DNA of 25,499 nucleotides from Paramacrobiotus richtersi (taxonomy: Eukaryota; Tardigrada; Eutardigrada; Parachela; Macrobiotidae), in NCBI GenBank assembly GCA_034698045.1, contig JAQGAU010000628.1:1-25499 (forward strand). Reading direction: 5' to 3'. The notes under the pieces were generated by a model. The model ran no database searches. It was given only the letters and a program-made list of their open reading frames with translations, and was not told the origin of the DNA. Positions 9,201-20,600 of the stretch are shown in pieces. How positions within the stretch are numbered: the stretch's first letter is position 1; every line of letters begins with the position of its first letter. The position numbers and the translations under genes were made by a program.

Positions 9201-11747
9201 TCATTTTTCTTTTTTCCCCGCTGTAAAATAGGACCCTTCGGAATCATCCTGGTCCTGCAGCGGTTCGGTGTAAGCGGACTTGACTGCACATAAGTCCTTC
9301 AAGTGCCGCTGATTGATAGCCAACTCGCCAAGAAACTCCTCAAACTTTTCAATAGTGTACACTGCCATTCCGCTGTAGGCTCCTCCTTCTTGAATGGGGA
9401 GTGGTTCGCTCTTTCCCAGATACTTGATCCGCACGTAAAACTGACCCTGCCCATCTTCCAGCAACTCAAAGCGCAAATCGGCCGCATACGGAGGCCACTG
9501 GCCGTTGAATATTTTCAACGCAATCACCAGCGAGATCATCATGGAGTCATGACATGCGTACACCTCCATCTTGTACCGGTTTTTCCGCTACAAAGAAAAC
9601 GAAAGACAATGTATGCCGGTTTTTTTAAAACTGAAAACGGTCTTTCTGTGTTTTTTATATGCGAAGCCTACGTTACATCTAGAAATAAGTTACGATGCGA
9701 ACAGTCGTAAAAAATCACAGAAAAATAAAATCGATCGCAGAGTTTAAAACTACCGGTATCGCGATATTGTCATCAAATGTGAAAACAGCAGCGCATTTAT
9801 TATCTACACAATCTGCACTATTGTTTCTTAATAAATGTTTATGCGCTGGCCTCTGCGTAATGGGGCTGGCTCTTGCTGAATAACGTTAAAAAAAATCTGA
9901 AGTACTGTTAGGCACGGAATTAACTGAGTTCCAATAAATGAGCAATTAAAGGACAAAGTGAAGATAAAATATCCAAAAGAACCCAAGTACCTGTATGACA
10001 GCGTACTGATTATCCAGAACCATGCGCAGTGCCGGTCCACAAGCCAATCGCAACAGTTCTCGTTGAACTTGAATAGATGGATCGTTGCCGATGACCATGC
10101 GCGCCAAGATCTGCACGGCATAGTTGTCAATTTTGTTGAACCATTCGCGTAGCACGGGATGGACTTCCATATCATGGGCTAATCGGGCCGCAACCTCATC
10201 TCGTAAATCGACAAAATCGAGACGGCGTTTGTGGGTTTTCAGGTCGTACTGGATGGCCTGTTCCAGGGCATCGCGATCAGCCAACAGGCCAGAGATTTCG
10301 TGCATATGCTGGGAAATGCGCTTGCTTAGACGATTCAGGGCACCGCAAAAGGTGTGGTTGGGGTATAAGATCTCGTCCTCTTCGGTTGTGGCAAACACGG
10401 TCACCGGTTCCATGTCTGCGTACGCTGGATCTACACAAGCGTAATGGAAGCGTAAAAGCTCATGTGAAAATCAGTTTATGGTAAATTATTCGGGAAATAC
10501 TGGAAGGTACAGAAATACATGCAAAAGGCTTTCCTTTATGTTATAGCATCGGTATATCAATCGCTTACCGTTCTGTTGTATATTGTACAATCCGGATACC
10601 ATCCATACAGCGGATTCTGTCGTTCGGGTAATATTAGTTGAACGGATACTGAAATCACAGTGGCGACTCAAAAAAATGTTATTGTTGTATATCAGTAGAC
10701 GTCAGAAAGTACTGTATGGATCTTTTGATAAAGAGCATTGTTATAATTGACATACAACATTTCATCCCGATCAAAACCTTTTTTCAGCAGTTGATATCCG
10801 TCAATATACTCTTTTCGAAGGTCAAGACCGAGTTCGTACATTTGTTGCTTCCCTGCAGATAAAAAGCTGTGTAAAATAATACATGAACCCATCTACCCAC
10901 CATCTGTTAACTTTCACGTATGCAACAGGTATACGATGTAATATAGTATGTTACGTGCCGATATATACCTGGCTTCGTAAGCTGACCAGCGAAGGCACCA
11001 CCCTTGAATGTAACGCTGCGGGATAAACTTTCAAAGAGTCCCATTTCCAAAGGCTTCCCTCGCAAATCCTTGACCACATACGGCAGTTTTCCTACATCTG
11101 GTGGATCTGCCATTAGTTCATCAAGCGACCATGTCACCTGCAGCATACAGACAACAGAGTCAGTACAAGAAATTGCTCTAGTCTGACTGCACACGGTATC
11201 TGTAATCTCTAGCTAGTAATATATAATTCCATTACATATATATGGGAATTCATGGATTCAGACTACTTCTTCCAGCATTAATTTTGTTCAGTGATAAATT
11301 TTTTACTACATTACAACCACATGTAGGCGTACCATTTCGGCGCACGTTATATACTACCGAGGTACACTAGATGAAACAAACTATCACTTTTCGCAATAAT
11401 AGAAATCAGAGATACTTCACAAATAAACCAACACTATTTAAAAGAGTCTTCTAAATAAAAAAACACATACACTTTAAAAAATATGGATAAAATAAATATG
11501 AACTACCGCAACCTTGTTTTTCTAAAGGTTATAATACCTGGTCCAGATATGGTAAAATCCGTAAAGGTGTACGAGCGCCATGGCGTACAAATATCTGAAC
11601 ATGTCGCAGGCGTAGATTGGGTATCCTATCGGGAAACTGCACAGTATCAGCAAAAACTACACTTCCTTTCCCACGGTCCTTTACGAGTAAAACAAGGGAA
11701 GTTATTCCGCAAGCACCAACAACTCGTCGCAGTAAGGGATTCCACAT
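9201..11747 (-). CDS. ACP6: ACP6-like lysophosphatidic acid phosphatase (histidine acid phosphatase)
   Basis: Six exons: 11747-11538, 11137-10969, 10852-10756, 10648-10569, 10430-9991, 9587-9201; CDS 1383 nt, 460 aa, against 428 in the human protein. ACP6 removes phosphate from lysophosphatidic acid to give monoacylglycerol, in mitochondria in vertebrates. Evidence: an Arg-rich N-terminus with a hydrophobic stretch, a possible targeting sequence or anchor; catalytic RHGARTP at 55-61; TFKGGAFAGQLTKPG and QQMYELGLDLRKEY; FIRSTNITRT at 159-168, with the FIRSTN of the family; EILYPN; the proton-donor motif HD at 345-346 in YACHDS; and WPPYAADLRFEL, typical of ACP6. The ATG at 11747 is used because an in-frame stop lies a few codons before the upstream GTG. 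Introns 1 (400 nt) and 5 (403 nt) are the longest and appear empty. Mitochondrial location is inferred. Confidence 0.92.
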
Positions 11748-12636
11748 GTTTCGATACGTGGTTGGCAGTGGCACACATAACTATGTCATTTTCCGGATTT
11801 TCCACAGAATACAACGATAAGGAATAAATGGACTAACAAGCATAAACTTGGAATGCCCGTTGATCATCGTTAACTGAATTCTGTATTACGGTGCTCCCAA
11901 TCAAATATATACAGCATACTGGGTATACTCATAGTTTGCGGACTTGGCATCATTTGATAACATGACCCCGTACGGCGAAAAATTGTGGTTCGATTGCAAT
12001 CAGAAACCACCGTCTGTTGCCAAGTGGAACTGCCAGCGAAGAACCAGAAGCTGATCCAAATCACTGATGGCTTCGTAGTTGCCCCCAAAAGTCATGATCA
12101 GCAAACGTAAAGTGCTGAACCAGCGGAAATCATCTGACTTAATTCTTCTTAATCTCCTCAGTACACGTGCACGTCAGAAAACAATGTAATAAATTTAGGG
12201 TAACGACAAAGGTCAAGGGTATACATGTCCAGATCACGTGCGCAGAATTACAAAAAAATTCCAATAGGATGAAAAACAGTAATAAAACTAATAATATTTT
12301 TATTAGTGTTTAAATTAGTATTTTTTATTTTATTTTGTAAGCAAATACAAAAAAATACCAATCTTTAGCGTTTCTGGGAGACTCCTAATAGTACGTTATC
12401 TAATCGCATGGCCATCGACTACAGAACCCGAAAAACGATCTTGAAAGAGAAAATGGCAGTTGTTTATCCGTAGGATTCACATTCTTTTAATTGCCAAATC
12501 CCGTTATCCTACCAATCGAATTAGACTTTCTCAGCAAAAATTCAAAATAATCACGAAAACGCGTAAAGCAAGTAATAAATGTCTATGTAAAGGATCACAT
12601 GTATAAGCGAAAAAGCAAACGTTTTACTGGGATAAT
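11748..12636. other. Intergenic spacer between ACP6 and ARD-a
   Basis: Contains the ACP6 promoter side and the ARD-a 3' UTR. The stretch at 12290-12350 is very AT-rich with several AATAAA-like hexamers on the minus strand, suitable as ARD-a poly(A) signals. A minus-strand frame near 12175-12010 encodes an ordinary-looking peptide of about 55 codons (with FGGNYEAISDLDQLL) but has no Met, no clear splice sites and no family match, so it is not called as a gene. Confidence 0.5.
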
Positions 12637-13484
12637 TTAAGCCAACATTTTCATACGTTGATCAGATAAGTATGCGTTTCTGGCCGGCATCTGGTCCGCA
12701 TGCTCACCGCGACTGTGTGGAGTCCAAACAGGCACACCAGCGAATAAGCGCATGGCTTGAATGTATTTCTTTTCATCCACGGTAAATCGGTGGTAAATTC
12801 CCGCCGGAAGTACTATGAAGTCGCCCCTTTGACACTCAATGCGAATCCATTTCTCTGCGTGATCCCGCACGTCGAAGTAGCCACTGCCCGCCAGAATAAA
12901 CCGCACTTCTTCGTCCGTGTGCAGGTGCTCGTCGAAAAATATACCCAACTAAAACCAGAAAGCCGAGATTTATGGTAATTAATTTTGTCAGCATTTGATT
13001 GTTGGATGAAGAATATTTATCTACGTAGTATACAACAACGCAGATTCGACAATTGTTATGTGATCATCCCCCGAAGGAGGTGGTTGTAACGATAGCCGGA
13101 TCACATGCAGTAAAACGAGTCAAACGGGTGAGTTTCTTCCGAAAACACGATAATTCGTTATTCGTACCTTTTTACTGAACTCATCACCCATTTTTGCTGG
13201 TGAAATTTCTATGGTATCGTTGTAGCTGCACTGAGCTGCTTGAGGGATTTTCGCCACCGCGTCAGCTGGGCTCGTGGAATCCAAATCAACCTGAAAGACG
13301 AACAATCCGAAATGGTCAAATGCAAATTTTCGTAAAGAACAGGAAAAATTGTTGTACTAACGTGGGCAGAAAATACTCCAGTACATTCAGACAGTTCTTC
13401 CTGGCTGATAAACTGTGGAGGATCCAGATGGTTGTCCGCAAACTGGTTGCTGACGGGATCCCGCATATACCATGCCCGAACCAT
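12637..13484 (-). CDS. ADI1: Acireductone dioxygenase, copy a
   Basis: Three exons: 13484-13362, 13290-13168, 12948-12637, all phase 0; CDS 558 nt, 185 aa, the usual length. The enzyme is a small cupin that oxidises acireductone in the methionine salvage pathway: with Fe2+ it gives the keto-acid precursor of methionine plus formate, with other metals an off-pathway product. The N-terminus MVRAWYM and a downstream HLDPPQFIS match the family. The metal ligands are present: H90, H92 and E96 in [11 protein letters not shown], and H135 in [18 protein letters not shown] and [12 protein letters not shown] are also typical. It is the more canonical of two adjacent ARD genes on the same strand, with ARD-b 585 bases upstream. 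Intron 2 (219 nt) falls directly before the metal-binding exon. Nothing indicates loss of activity. Confidence 0.95.
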
Positions 13485-14068
13485 TTTTGAAAAATACGTC
13501 TTATAGAATTCAGTACTGCTTCAATGAAATTTGATTATGGTACGGTAAGCGAAATATGTTCCGGCAAAACCGAAAAGGTAGGCTTAACCTTTTGGACCGC
13601 TTTTGTACGAATTGAGAAAACGAACGACGTCCCGAATGTCAATAATTTTTATCAAACGGGTTTAATTTGTTTATCGGAAATTCGGAAAATTGTTCAGCTG
13701 ATTAGTAGAAACACACGATAGTGACGACATCGCCATACCAGGCGGGCGGCCACACGTTCCACTTGTAACTTGTTGCTTGCTGGTCATTCGTGCTTCAGGA
13801 GCGCTTTTTTCTGTTTTAAAAAATGCAGTCTGCGCTGCGCAAAGTTATGATAACAGATAACATATTCGAAATTCTGTGCATAATATCTTTTTTATTTAAA
13901 ATATATGAACCCATGCCACTAGACTTAATAGTAAATCGTAATGCAGTTATGGGGACTTTAATGATATCTGACATTCTTTCTCCTGCTGCAGTCAACTACC
14001 GGTAATAAGAAATAAAAAACACGATAGGCAATAATTTGTTGAATTTTAATTAACTGCCGTCGGTGTGC
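13485..14068. other. Spacer between the two ARD genes
   Basis: 584 bases with the ARD-a promoter side and ARD-b 3' UTR. The plus-strand frames at 13524-13721 and 13823-14005 look random: AT-rich, no splice or family evidence. The only landmark is a poly(A) hexamer for ARD-b. Confidence 0.6.
13891..13896 (-). terminator. Candidate poly(A) signal of ARD-b
   Basis: AATAAA on the minus strand, about 173 bases after the ARD-b stop codon, inside an AT-rich run. This would let ARD-b end well before the ARD-a start and argues for separate transcripts. Confidence 0.5.
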
Positions 14069-15555
14069 TTATTTGGTTGCTTGCCGTCGTAGAATTTCTT
14101 GGACGTATTGCTGTCGGGCTGGATGAGAATCCCCGTCTTTGTTTCGATAAAATGCCGTCCAAACAGGAGAGCCGGCAAACATACGCAAACATTTCATGTA
14201 CTGCTTGTCATCCAAGCTGTAGCGGTGGTACGCTCCTTTTGGAATGTTGATGAAGTCTCCTTTTTGAAAGTGAAGGCGTAACCAGTGGTCGGTGCAGACG
14301 TCTCGAACATCCCAGTAACCACTCCCTTCCAGAACAAACCGTACTTCATCGTCTCCGTGAATGTGTTCATCATAAAACATTCGCATCTGAAAAATTATGC
14401 TGTTTAGCTAAATCCAGTTATCGTATGTCGATATAAGTGTGCGTTAATTCTACCGGAAGTTGACGTAGTATTTCTATTAATTTATTTAATGATACTTTAT
14501 TTGCGCTTGCTGCACTCATAGATGCCGGTATGCTGCAGATTTGTTACCGTAGTCAACATTGTTAGATCGTGTGTTATTACACGTTTCGTTACGTGCGTAT
14601 TGTCGTTTTTCTTTGTTGATTGATTCTACGGTTTTAATGCCGACTCCTGGCATTTTCTTTTTAGAATAATTTAGCCACATGTTACATATACGCTGCACCG
14701 ATGAACGGAGCGACCTACGAGTTCATCGTATCTATCACCGAGTCCTTCTCTGGAAACGTTAATCACATCGCAGTAATCGTAATGATCCAGATCGGGAACT
14801 GCCCTTTTCAGGGCCTCTTCTTGTTCTAATGCTGACTCGATCACAGGTATCTGCCAGAAAAAAAAACGGTTGTGAGGAGAGTCAGGAAACTGTACGGGTA
14901 CTTTATTACAGCGCGCGGAAATTCTATAGCACGACTACGAAAGTGTGTGTGGGAACTGAATCTCGACATAAACCATCAAAACAATGTTCGAACACTAAGT
15001 AGTAGCACAATAAACACAGCTACGATAGCCAATTAAACTACAGTAGTAATTATGTGATGTATAGTAAAAGGTTGCAGTATTCCATTAATATTAACAGTAT
15101 GCTCGTCTACGACCGCGCTTTATAACCGTCCAGTCTGTTTTCTGGAATCAGACATACTGCGCCACTAAATACATAATGATAACAGCAAACCGTCTCTAAA
15201 AGTTAAATTTTAAAGAGCCGTTATTTACCGGAAAATTGAGGACACCGGCCTGCACATGAACGGTTTACATGTGTGCGAGAATTATAAAATAAAGCACGTG
15301 AAGTAAAGATTCTTAAGTTATATATTATTGACCTTTTCGCTTTGACGGTAAGCTTGAAATCTATTGGAATTCAAGAAAAATACAGTACTTACTACTTACC
15401 CTGCGGTACAACACACCGGTGCGGCGGAAAAGTTCATCGGCGGTAATATCAGAACCAAAATCATAAGCGGTTTGGCCACAACACCCAACGGATTTGTCAG
15501 ATTGCATCGATTTCTCCTTCTTCAAATGGTAAATAGCGGCTGTTCTTTGTGCCAT
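14069..15555 (-). CDS. ADI1: Acireductone dioxygenase, diverged copy b
   Basis: Three exons: 15555-15400, 14850-14719, 14386-14069, all phase 0; CDS 606 nt, 201 aa. The cupin core is intact: H104, H106 and E110 in DEHIHGDDEVRF, and H150 in IPKGAYHRY; GSGYWDVRD and FAGSPVWTAFYRN follow. Exon 2 carries the helical middle with YDYCDVINVS, aligned with the Y-x-D-x-I-x-I/V-S region of the family. The N-terminus is unusual: it lacks the MVRAWYM strand of copy a and instead has a basic, Cys-containing stretch (KSVGCCGQTAYDFGSD) before TADELFRRTGVLYRR. Introns fall at the same two places as in copy a, so the genes are tandem duplicates that have diverged strongly. A 5' UTR intron is possible, as an acceptor-like sequence lies directly before the ATG. 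Introns of 549 and 332 nt contain no evident exon. Active methionine-salvage enzyme is likely from the ligands, but a changed role is possible. Confidence 0.92.
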
Positions 15556-16534
15556 TCTGTCGTACAAGAAAAAAAATATTTCAAGTTACTGTTTAACCTT
15601 TGTTATATAGAAGGATGCACAGTCAGAAGCCCACAGCCTTAGACTGTGCGAAACCATCAAAACGTTTCATATACTAATGTTGCATGTGGAAGAACTTATG
15701 CAACGGATCGAAAATTACCTGTGGTGCAGTATTAAACAATCTGTGCCCGGTGTACGTAAACAAATTAATTTGTCAAATTAAACAGAATAACGATGACTGC
15801 GGCATGGAGAAGTATATAAGACGGTCGAGATGCACAAACCAACAAATGCTCACAACTGCAAACAGAAGGATGCTCTGTAGTTTATGTCCAATGCTCTCCT
15901 TCGGGTTCTGCCAATAAAGAATACACAAAATCTGACATGTTTAAATGGTGCCCGCGGCAGATTGGCCCGCCCGCAACCCTTCGGCGGAAATACTTATAAC
16001 AGCATGGGCTACATAGTCAAACGACGACCCTTGTTGTTTTGACAAGATGACAAAACAATTTACTAAGATTGATTATTGCATGTGATATACAAGCAGTTGT
16101 ATCCTTCCGGCGCAGCCACTTGTCAGATGGAGTAAAAAAGCTTGAGTGGTTCGATTATGCTGCACTCAACCATGAATATGACGACGCGTTTATTTTAAAG
16201 ACACCAACCTGGTCCCAGTACCATCGTCATCGTATATGACATGTGTGTAGGATACGAGGCTGCAAAAAGTAAGGCAAATAATATTTGCATTAAAATACGC
16301 AGCGGTAATGTAAGGTCATTCCCAGAAGGTTCGGATACTTTTTGCAGTACAAACCTTAAATTTGTGTACTTCTACCGGACTACGGATGGCAGCCACGAGG
16401 AATCAGCTACGGGTGGCAGTCACAAGAACATTCGTTTGAAATTCGAAAATAGTTAGCCTAGCCTGGAACTTGTCACTTTGTGACTTTGACTTGTGTTTAG
16501 TTTTGTTGGCAATTTGCTCAGTGAGTCTTTAAGA
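15556..16534. other. Divergent promoter region between ARD-b and the UQCC4-like gene
   Basis: About 980 bases between two start codons facing away from each other, so it should contain both promoters. Plus-strand frames at 15684-15917 and 16241-16456 have no coding support. An 8-bp hairpin lies at 15617-15649. An imperfect duplication of ACGG(A/G)TGGCAG(C/T)CAC occurs around 16382-16428, about 100 bases before the UQCC4-like start. Confidence 0.55.
15617..15649. repeat. 8-bp inverted repeat near the ARD-b start
   Basis: Arms GCACAGTC (15617-15624) and GACTGTGC (15642-15649) with a 17-base loop, about 60 bases upstream of the ARD-b ATG. It may be part of the 5' UTR or promoter, or chance. Confidence 0.4.
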
Positions 16535-17125
16535 ATGTATGTCCAGCGGCTAGCGAAACTACTGGACGGACTACCCGCACATTTCCGATTTGCACTGCTT
16601 CCCCCCTCTGCAAACGTTACGCAAACGAACGCAAACGTCGGTCTTCGGATCTGTAGATCATGCAGGTTTTCGTCGAGCATCGCTCAGACAGCGGATGCGC
16701 AGCCCGATAAGCCACCTTCATCTCCCTCGAAACAGGATCAACCTGTGCAGTACTCCACCAGCAATGCCTTCATTCATAGATTTATCAAAATCGATAACGA
16801 CGCGGGGAAAGCTCGACAGTTTCAGGCACGGGTGGTTGCGCTAAGCCTCATGGTGTTCATGGTATATTTCTTCTTCCTGCGCGAGGAAAACGATCTGGAT
16901 CGTTTCATGGAAACACCCTTGTGGGATCGCGTACCTGGATTAGAGAAGCAGACAGTGGTCGCTCTGATTGATCATCTGGAGAAGAGCGGAAAAGATGCCA
17001 CTGCCGCCAAACAACGCCTGGCCGAACTGAAGGCAGAAGAAGCAGCTGGCATGGCTCCTGCGTTCAACAACCCGCGCATTCTTTCAATACACCCACCCGA
17101 AGTCGCGGAACAAAAGCGGAACTGA
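16535..17125 (+). CDS. UQCC4: UQCC4/CCSMST1-like complex III assembly factor
   Basis: Single-exon frame from an ATG at 16535, 196 aa. The frame is open further upstream, but only through a GTG, so the ATG is chosen. UQCC4 (CCSMST1) is a single-pass inner mitochondrial membrane protein needed to assemble ubiquinol-cytochrome c reductase. Seen here: an Arg-rich N-terminus without acids, ending in RSCRFSSS, like a mitochondrial presequence; a spacer rich in Pro/Ser/Gln; the family-like PVQYSTSNAFIHRF (70-83), matching the PIEFSSSKA region; a TM at about 96-115; and directly after it FLREENDLDRF..LWDRVPGLE, matching LREES.AD....VWGEVPE. The C-terminal helix and tail (137-196) are longer than in the human protein of about 130 aa. 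It is divergent from ARD-b and convergent with SDA1. The assignment rests on short motifs and architecture, so it is good but not certain. Confidence 0.72.
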   Translation: MYVQRLAKLLDGLPAHFRFALLPPSANVTQTNANVGLRICRSCRFSSSIAQTADAQPDKPPSSPSKQDQPVQYSTSNAFIHRFIKIDNDAGKARQFQARVVALSLMVFMVYFFFLREENDLDRFMETPLWDRVPGLEKQTVVALIDHLEKSGKDATAAKQRLAELKAEEAAGMAPAFNNPRILSIHPPEVAEQKRN

Positions 17126-17387
17126 TATCCGAACCTGTGCGATACTGCAGAATTGCTCGCCTCACTGTGGTAGATTTAGCAGTTTTGGAGTTTTCATTAA
17201 ACTGAGCACAGTAGGTAGTTGGCTGTACTCCAGCGTGCCTAATGTACTTTGTGCACTCCTGGTGTTTGGTTGAAATTTAATACACTGGCGAAATATTTTT
17301 CATCAGCCTTCTCTGAAAGGGGAAGATTGTGCACTATGTGAAACATCAATTTGATCGCGTTACTGCTTGCGGTGTGGCTTTACGCAT

Positions 17388-17393
17388 AATAAA
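17388..17393 (+). terminator. Candidate poly(A) signal of the UQCC4-like gene
   Basis: AATAAA 263 bases after the stop codon; an ATTAAA variant lies earlier, at 17196-17201. Which is used cannot be told. Confidence 0.45.
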
Positions 17394-17447
17394 GTAAAGT
17401 CTAATTCTGGTTTCGCGGTACCCAAATTGCAAAGCATGTCCGCCAGT

Positions 17448-17453
17448 TTTATT
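17448..17453 (-). terminator. Candidate poly(A) signal of SDA1
   Basis: AATAAA on the minus strand, about 172 bases after the SDA1 stop codon. It is only about 55 bases from the plus-strand signal at 17388, so the two transcript ends would nearly meet or overlap. Confidence 0.45.
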
Positions 17454-17624
17454 GGGCCGTCTGCACAAATGTAGTGGATCACTGCTGGCATCATTATGTC
17501 GATCATAAAAGTGTCCATCATGCTGGTAATCAAACACTTCAAATTCTAAAAAAATCCTTTCAATCGACACGGTTCCGATACACTGTGTTCTTCCTTCCGG
17601 CGCGTTTAGGAGACGTTGGGCCGT

Positions 17625-20600
17625 TTACTTCCGTTTCAGTTGTTTAAGGAGAGCATTACGAAACGCAATCTGTAAATAACAATAAGAGACATAAATGAAC
17701 TGTCACTATGACTGGCATCTATCACAGTGCTACAAAAATGTTGTCGAATAAACAGAAGTCAAAACCCCGTGCTAGGCAGGATAACAGGCAAAACCTCCAG
17801 GCGGTGTGATTACTAATTTACACTATACTGAACTGCCTTATCACTGCAATACCTGGAAGATCAAAATTTTTATGAGCTGTACGTATAAACGCACCTGCTT
17901 GTCGCGGAAAGAACGCTTCTGTTTCCCCCGCATTTTCTGCTTGACCATCATGAAATTCTTCTTCCTTTCTTTCTGTTTGTTTGTCGTACTGGCATGCGGA
18001 TTAAGCTTTGGTTTCGGTTTACCAAATGCACCACGTTCTTCCCGGTTAATCTGAATAATAACATTTACAGAACTAAAATTCAAAACGCGAAATGAACCAC
18101 GCAGTCCTGTTTACCTTGACATTAGCTATCTTCTCCGCCTTCGTTTCTTTCGGCTTCTTAGCCAATCGTTCGATGTCGGACAGAGACACGAATTCGCTAT
18201 AACATCAAAACAGTTTACATAAGTGAGATATACACGACAACAAGATAATCGAAATGTATTCACCTAGGTTCTTTCTCCAAACCAGCTTGCACTGCGGTCC
18301 GTTTCTTTCCTCTACTTGGAGCCAGAGCTTCAGCAATCTTTTGTTTCCGTATCACATCGAATTCCTTTTGAGTCAGGAATCGAGTTGAGGAAACCAAAGC
18401 GGCTTTCTCTACCCGAGATTCTGCAGACAGTTCCTATAACATTCGCATAACTCTCACTGATCAGCTGACTCGACGATACAAAATAAATCACAACAAATCA
18501 ACGTGCGATACTCTCAGCATATTGTCAGCACGTACCGCAACATCGGGATTTATGTAACCAGTTGTTTCTTCACCATCCGACTGCGGAACATCGACCCATT
18601 CGTCATCATCATTAGAATCCTCACTATCGCTGTCCGATTTCCATCCATCAGCGTCATCCTCCGCATCTTCGAAGGAAATTCGTCAAAATGAAACATACAA
18701 CATACCAGGAATCCACAAAACGTTTTATTACTTTCTTCGTCGGATTGAAGCACTTCAGCCCCTTCCACATGACCCACGGTACTGGTTTCCCCAAAGCCTT
18801 TGAGCCGCAGCTGTTCGGATGTTATTGTTGGCCTACCCTGTAATCAAGTTTCGATATAACTCTACTGAAAAGAACTACAAAAGCTCTTTCCAGATTACAG
18901 TTTCAGCTGACTTACCCGATCTCTTCGCATCAGCATCTTTGGATCCACATTCCGGTACAGCTGTATCAACGATCTTGCAGCGCTGACCACATTCTTATTG
19001 CGATACTTCCGGTACTGAGACAAATCTTGAAGGAGTTCGGGTGTCATTGCAAACGGACATCGTGCACACATTTCCCGGATGGAATTTAACCTGCAAACAA
19101 GGGCAGATTCGCACTGGGCGCAGAAGAACCAGTGTTGTCAGGAAACTTACCCAACAGCAATGACTTCAGCAGAATTTCGCTCGGCTATAAAGTTGTCCGC
19201 AACCACTTTGACGAGAGGTTGTGTTGTCTGCAACACGCATCCGATAAAAATAATTCAAATGACTACGATTGTTTAGTAAACCTACATCTGGAGGCACCAT
19301 TTCGTGTGTCGCTTGAGCAGCAAACAGTAAGATTCTGGTCACTTCTGCAAAGAAACATCGGATTCGCTATCCAGAATATCGATCACAATCTCAAACCAAA
19401 CTTCGAAATAACTCTGCCATTCCTGATTACAGGAAATATAAGGCCGTACCTCGTTGATGTGGCTGCAGGAATCTCTGCACGTATGGATAAAAATTCAGAA
19501 CAACAAGCTGAAAAATGCATCAGATTAGCACCGACAACTTTATCACTGAAACAAATGTGCACTTTTACAATATCACTTAACAATCACCAAAGCTTACCTT
19601 ATGTACTCCAACCATGCGCGAAATAAAATCCATAAATAACAATTTCACTTCAAACTGTGCGTTACACTTCTCAAGTTTTTTGTAAACTTTTTCCGTAAAT
19701 CCTGAAAGACACACATTTTTCACAGTGGTTTCCGTGTAAGTACAGCAGCGAAAGCTAAGATTTTTCAGAATACGTCTTGACTATTCACTGTGAGAGGTAT
19801 CACTATACAATGGTCTAACCGAACCAGAATCTCCAAAATAAGTTACACACCTTATTTAATCCTGTGCGACACATTTTTAGATCATAGTAAAACTTTCAAG
19901 AACACAAAAATAAATTCTCGATTCTACTTTACAATAATCAATATTTACATCCCAAGTAACAAGCGGTTCGTGCTCCAAAACTGCGTTATTTCCGACACTT
20001 ACCCTGGGAATCGTAGATCATATGGAGTGCAGAGAAATCAAACACTTCAGCCTTCTTTTTCTTCGCATTTTTCTACGGATTCAGAAGATACTGGTATCCA
20101 CACCAAAAATTCTCAAGCCGGCAAGAAGCTTTACCTTTATCTGTCGTATTCCACGATCGAGACGCTTCTGACGCTTATTAGTCTTTTTGCCGACACGGTG
20201 AGTCATCATGAGTTCTTTCGCCGTTTTCGTGTCCGGCTGTACAAACAAAAAAACACAAATTCACAACAAGCAAACCAAGAAAAATTAATATAGCACCTCT
20301 GAATCGCTTCCGTCATCATCATTCTTTTTAGATTCATCAGTGCTGGTGAAGAACCGTAATGCCGTATGGACTAGCTGGAAAAAACAACAAATGTGCCGAA
20401 ACATAATAACTTAGCATCAAAACTGTACAGTACCTTTGCGACGTCTGACAAGCAAGCTTCACCAATAATATTCACCGCTTTTGCATCCTTCCAGATGCCT
20501 TTCTTGTATAAATGAATCACGGATTCCTTCAAATAATTCATTAAACGTATTTCATCTATCAAGTCCATCTATCCATATCCACTCTCCTAACTGACCTAAC

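Larger units (their letters stand above)
17126..17624. other. Convergent 3' UTRs of the UQCC4-like gene and SDA1
   Basis: 499 bases between two facing stop codons. Both transcripts should end here. The minus-strand frames around 17346-17570 lie in the predicted SDA1 3' UTR and look non-coding. Confidence 0.65.

Noticed and set aside
13066..13084. CCCCCGAAGGAGGTGG-like purine-rich stretch as a ribosome binding site
   Set aside because: This is a eukaryotic intron (ARD-a intron 2); bacterial ribosome binding sites are not expected here.
17346..17570. Minus-strand frames after SDA1
   Set aside because: They lie past the SDA1 stop codon and overlap its predicted poly(A) signal; composition is not protein-like.
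19790..20293. 167-codon plus-strand frame inside SDA1
   Set aside because: It runs antisense across SDA1 exons 8 and 9 and their introns; it owes its length to low stop density there.
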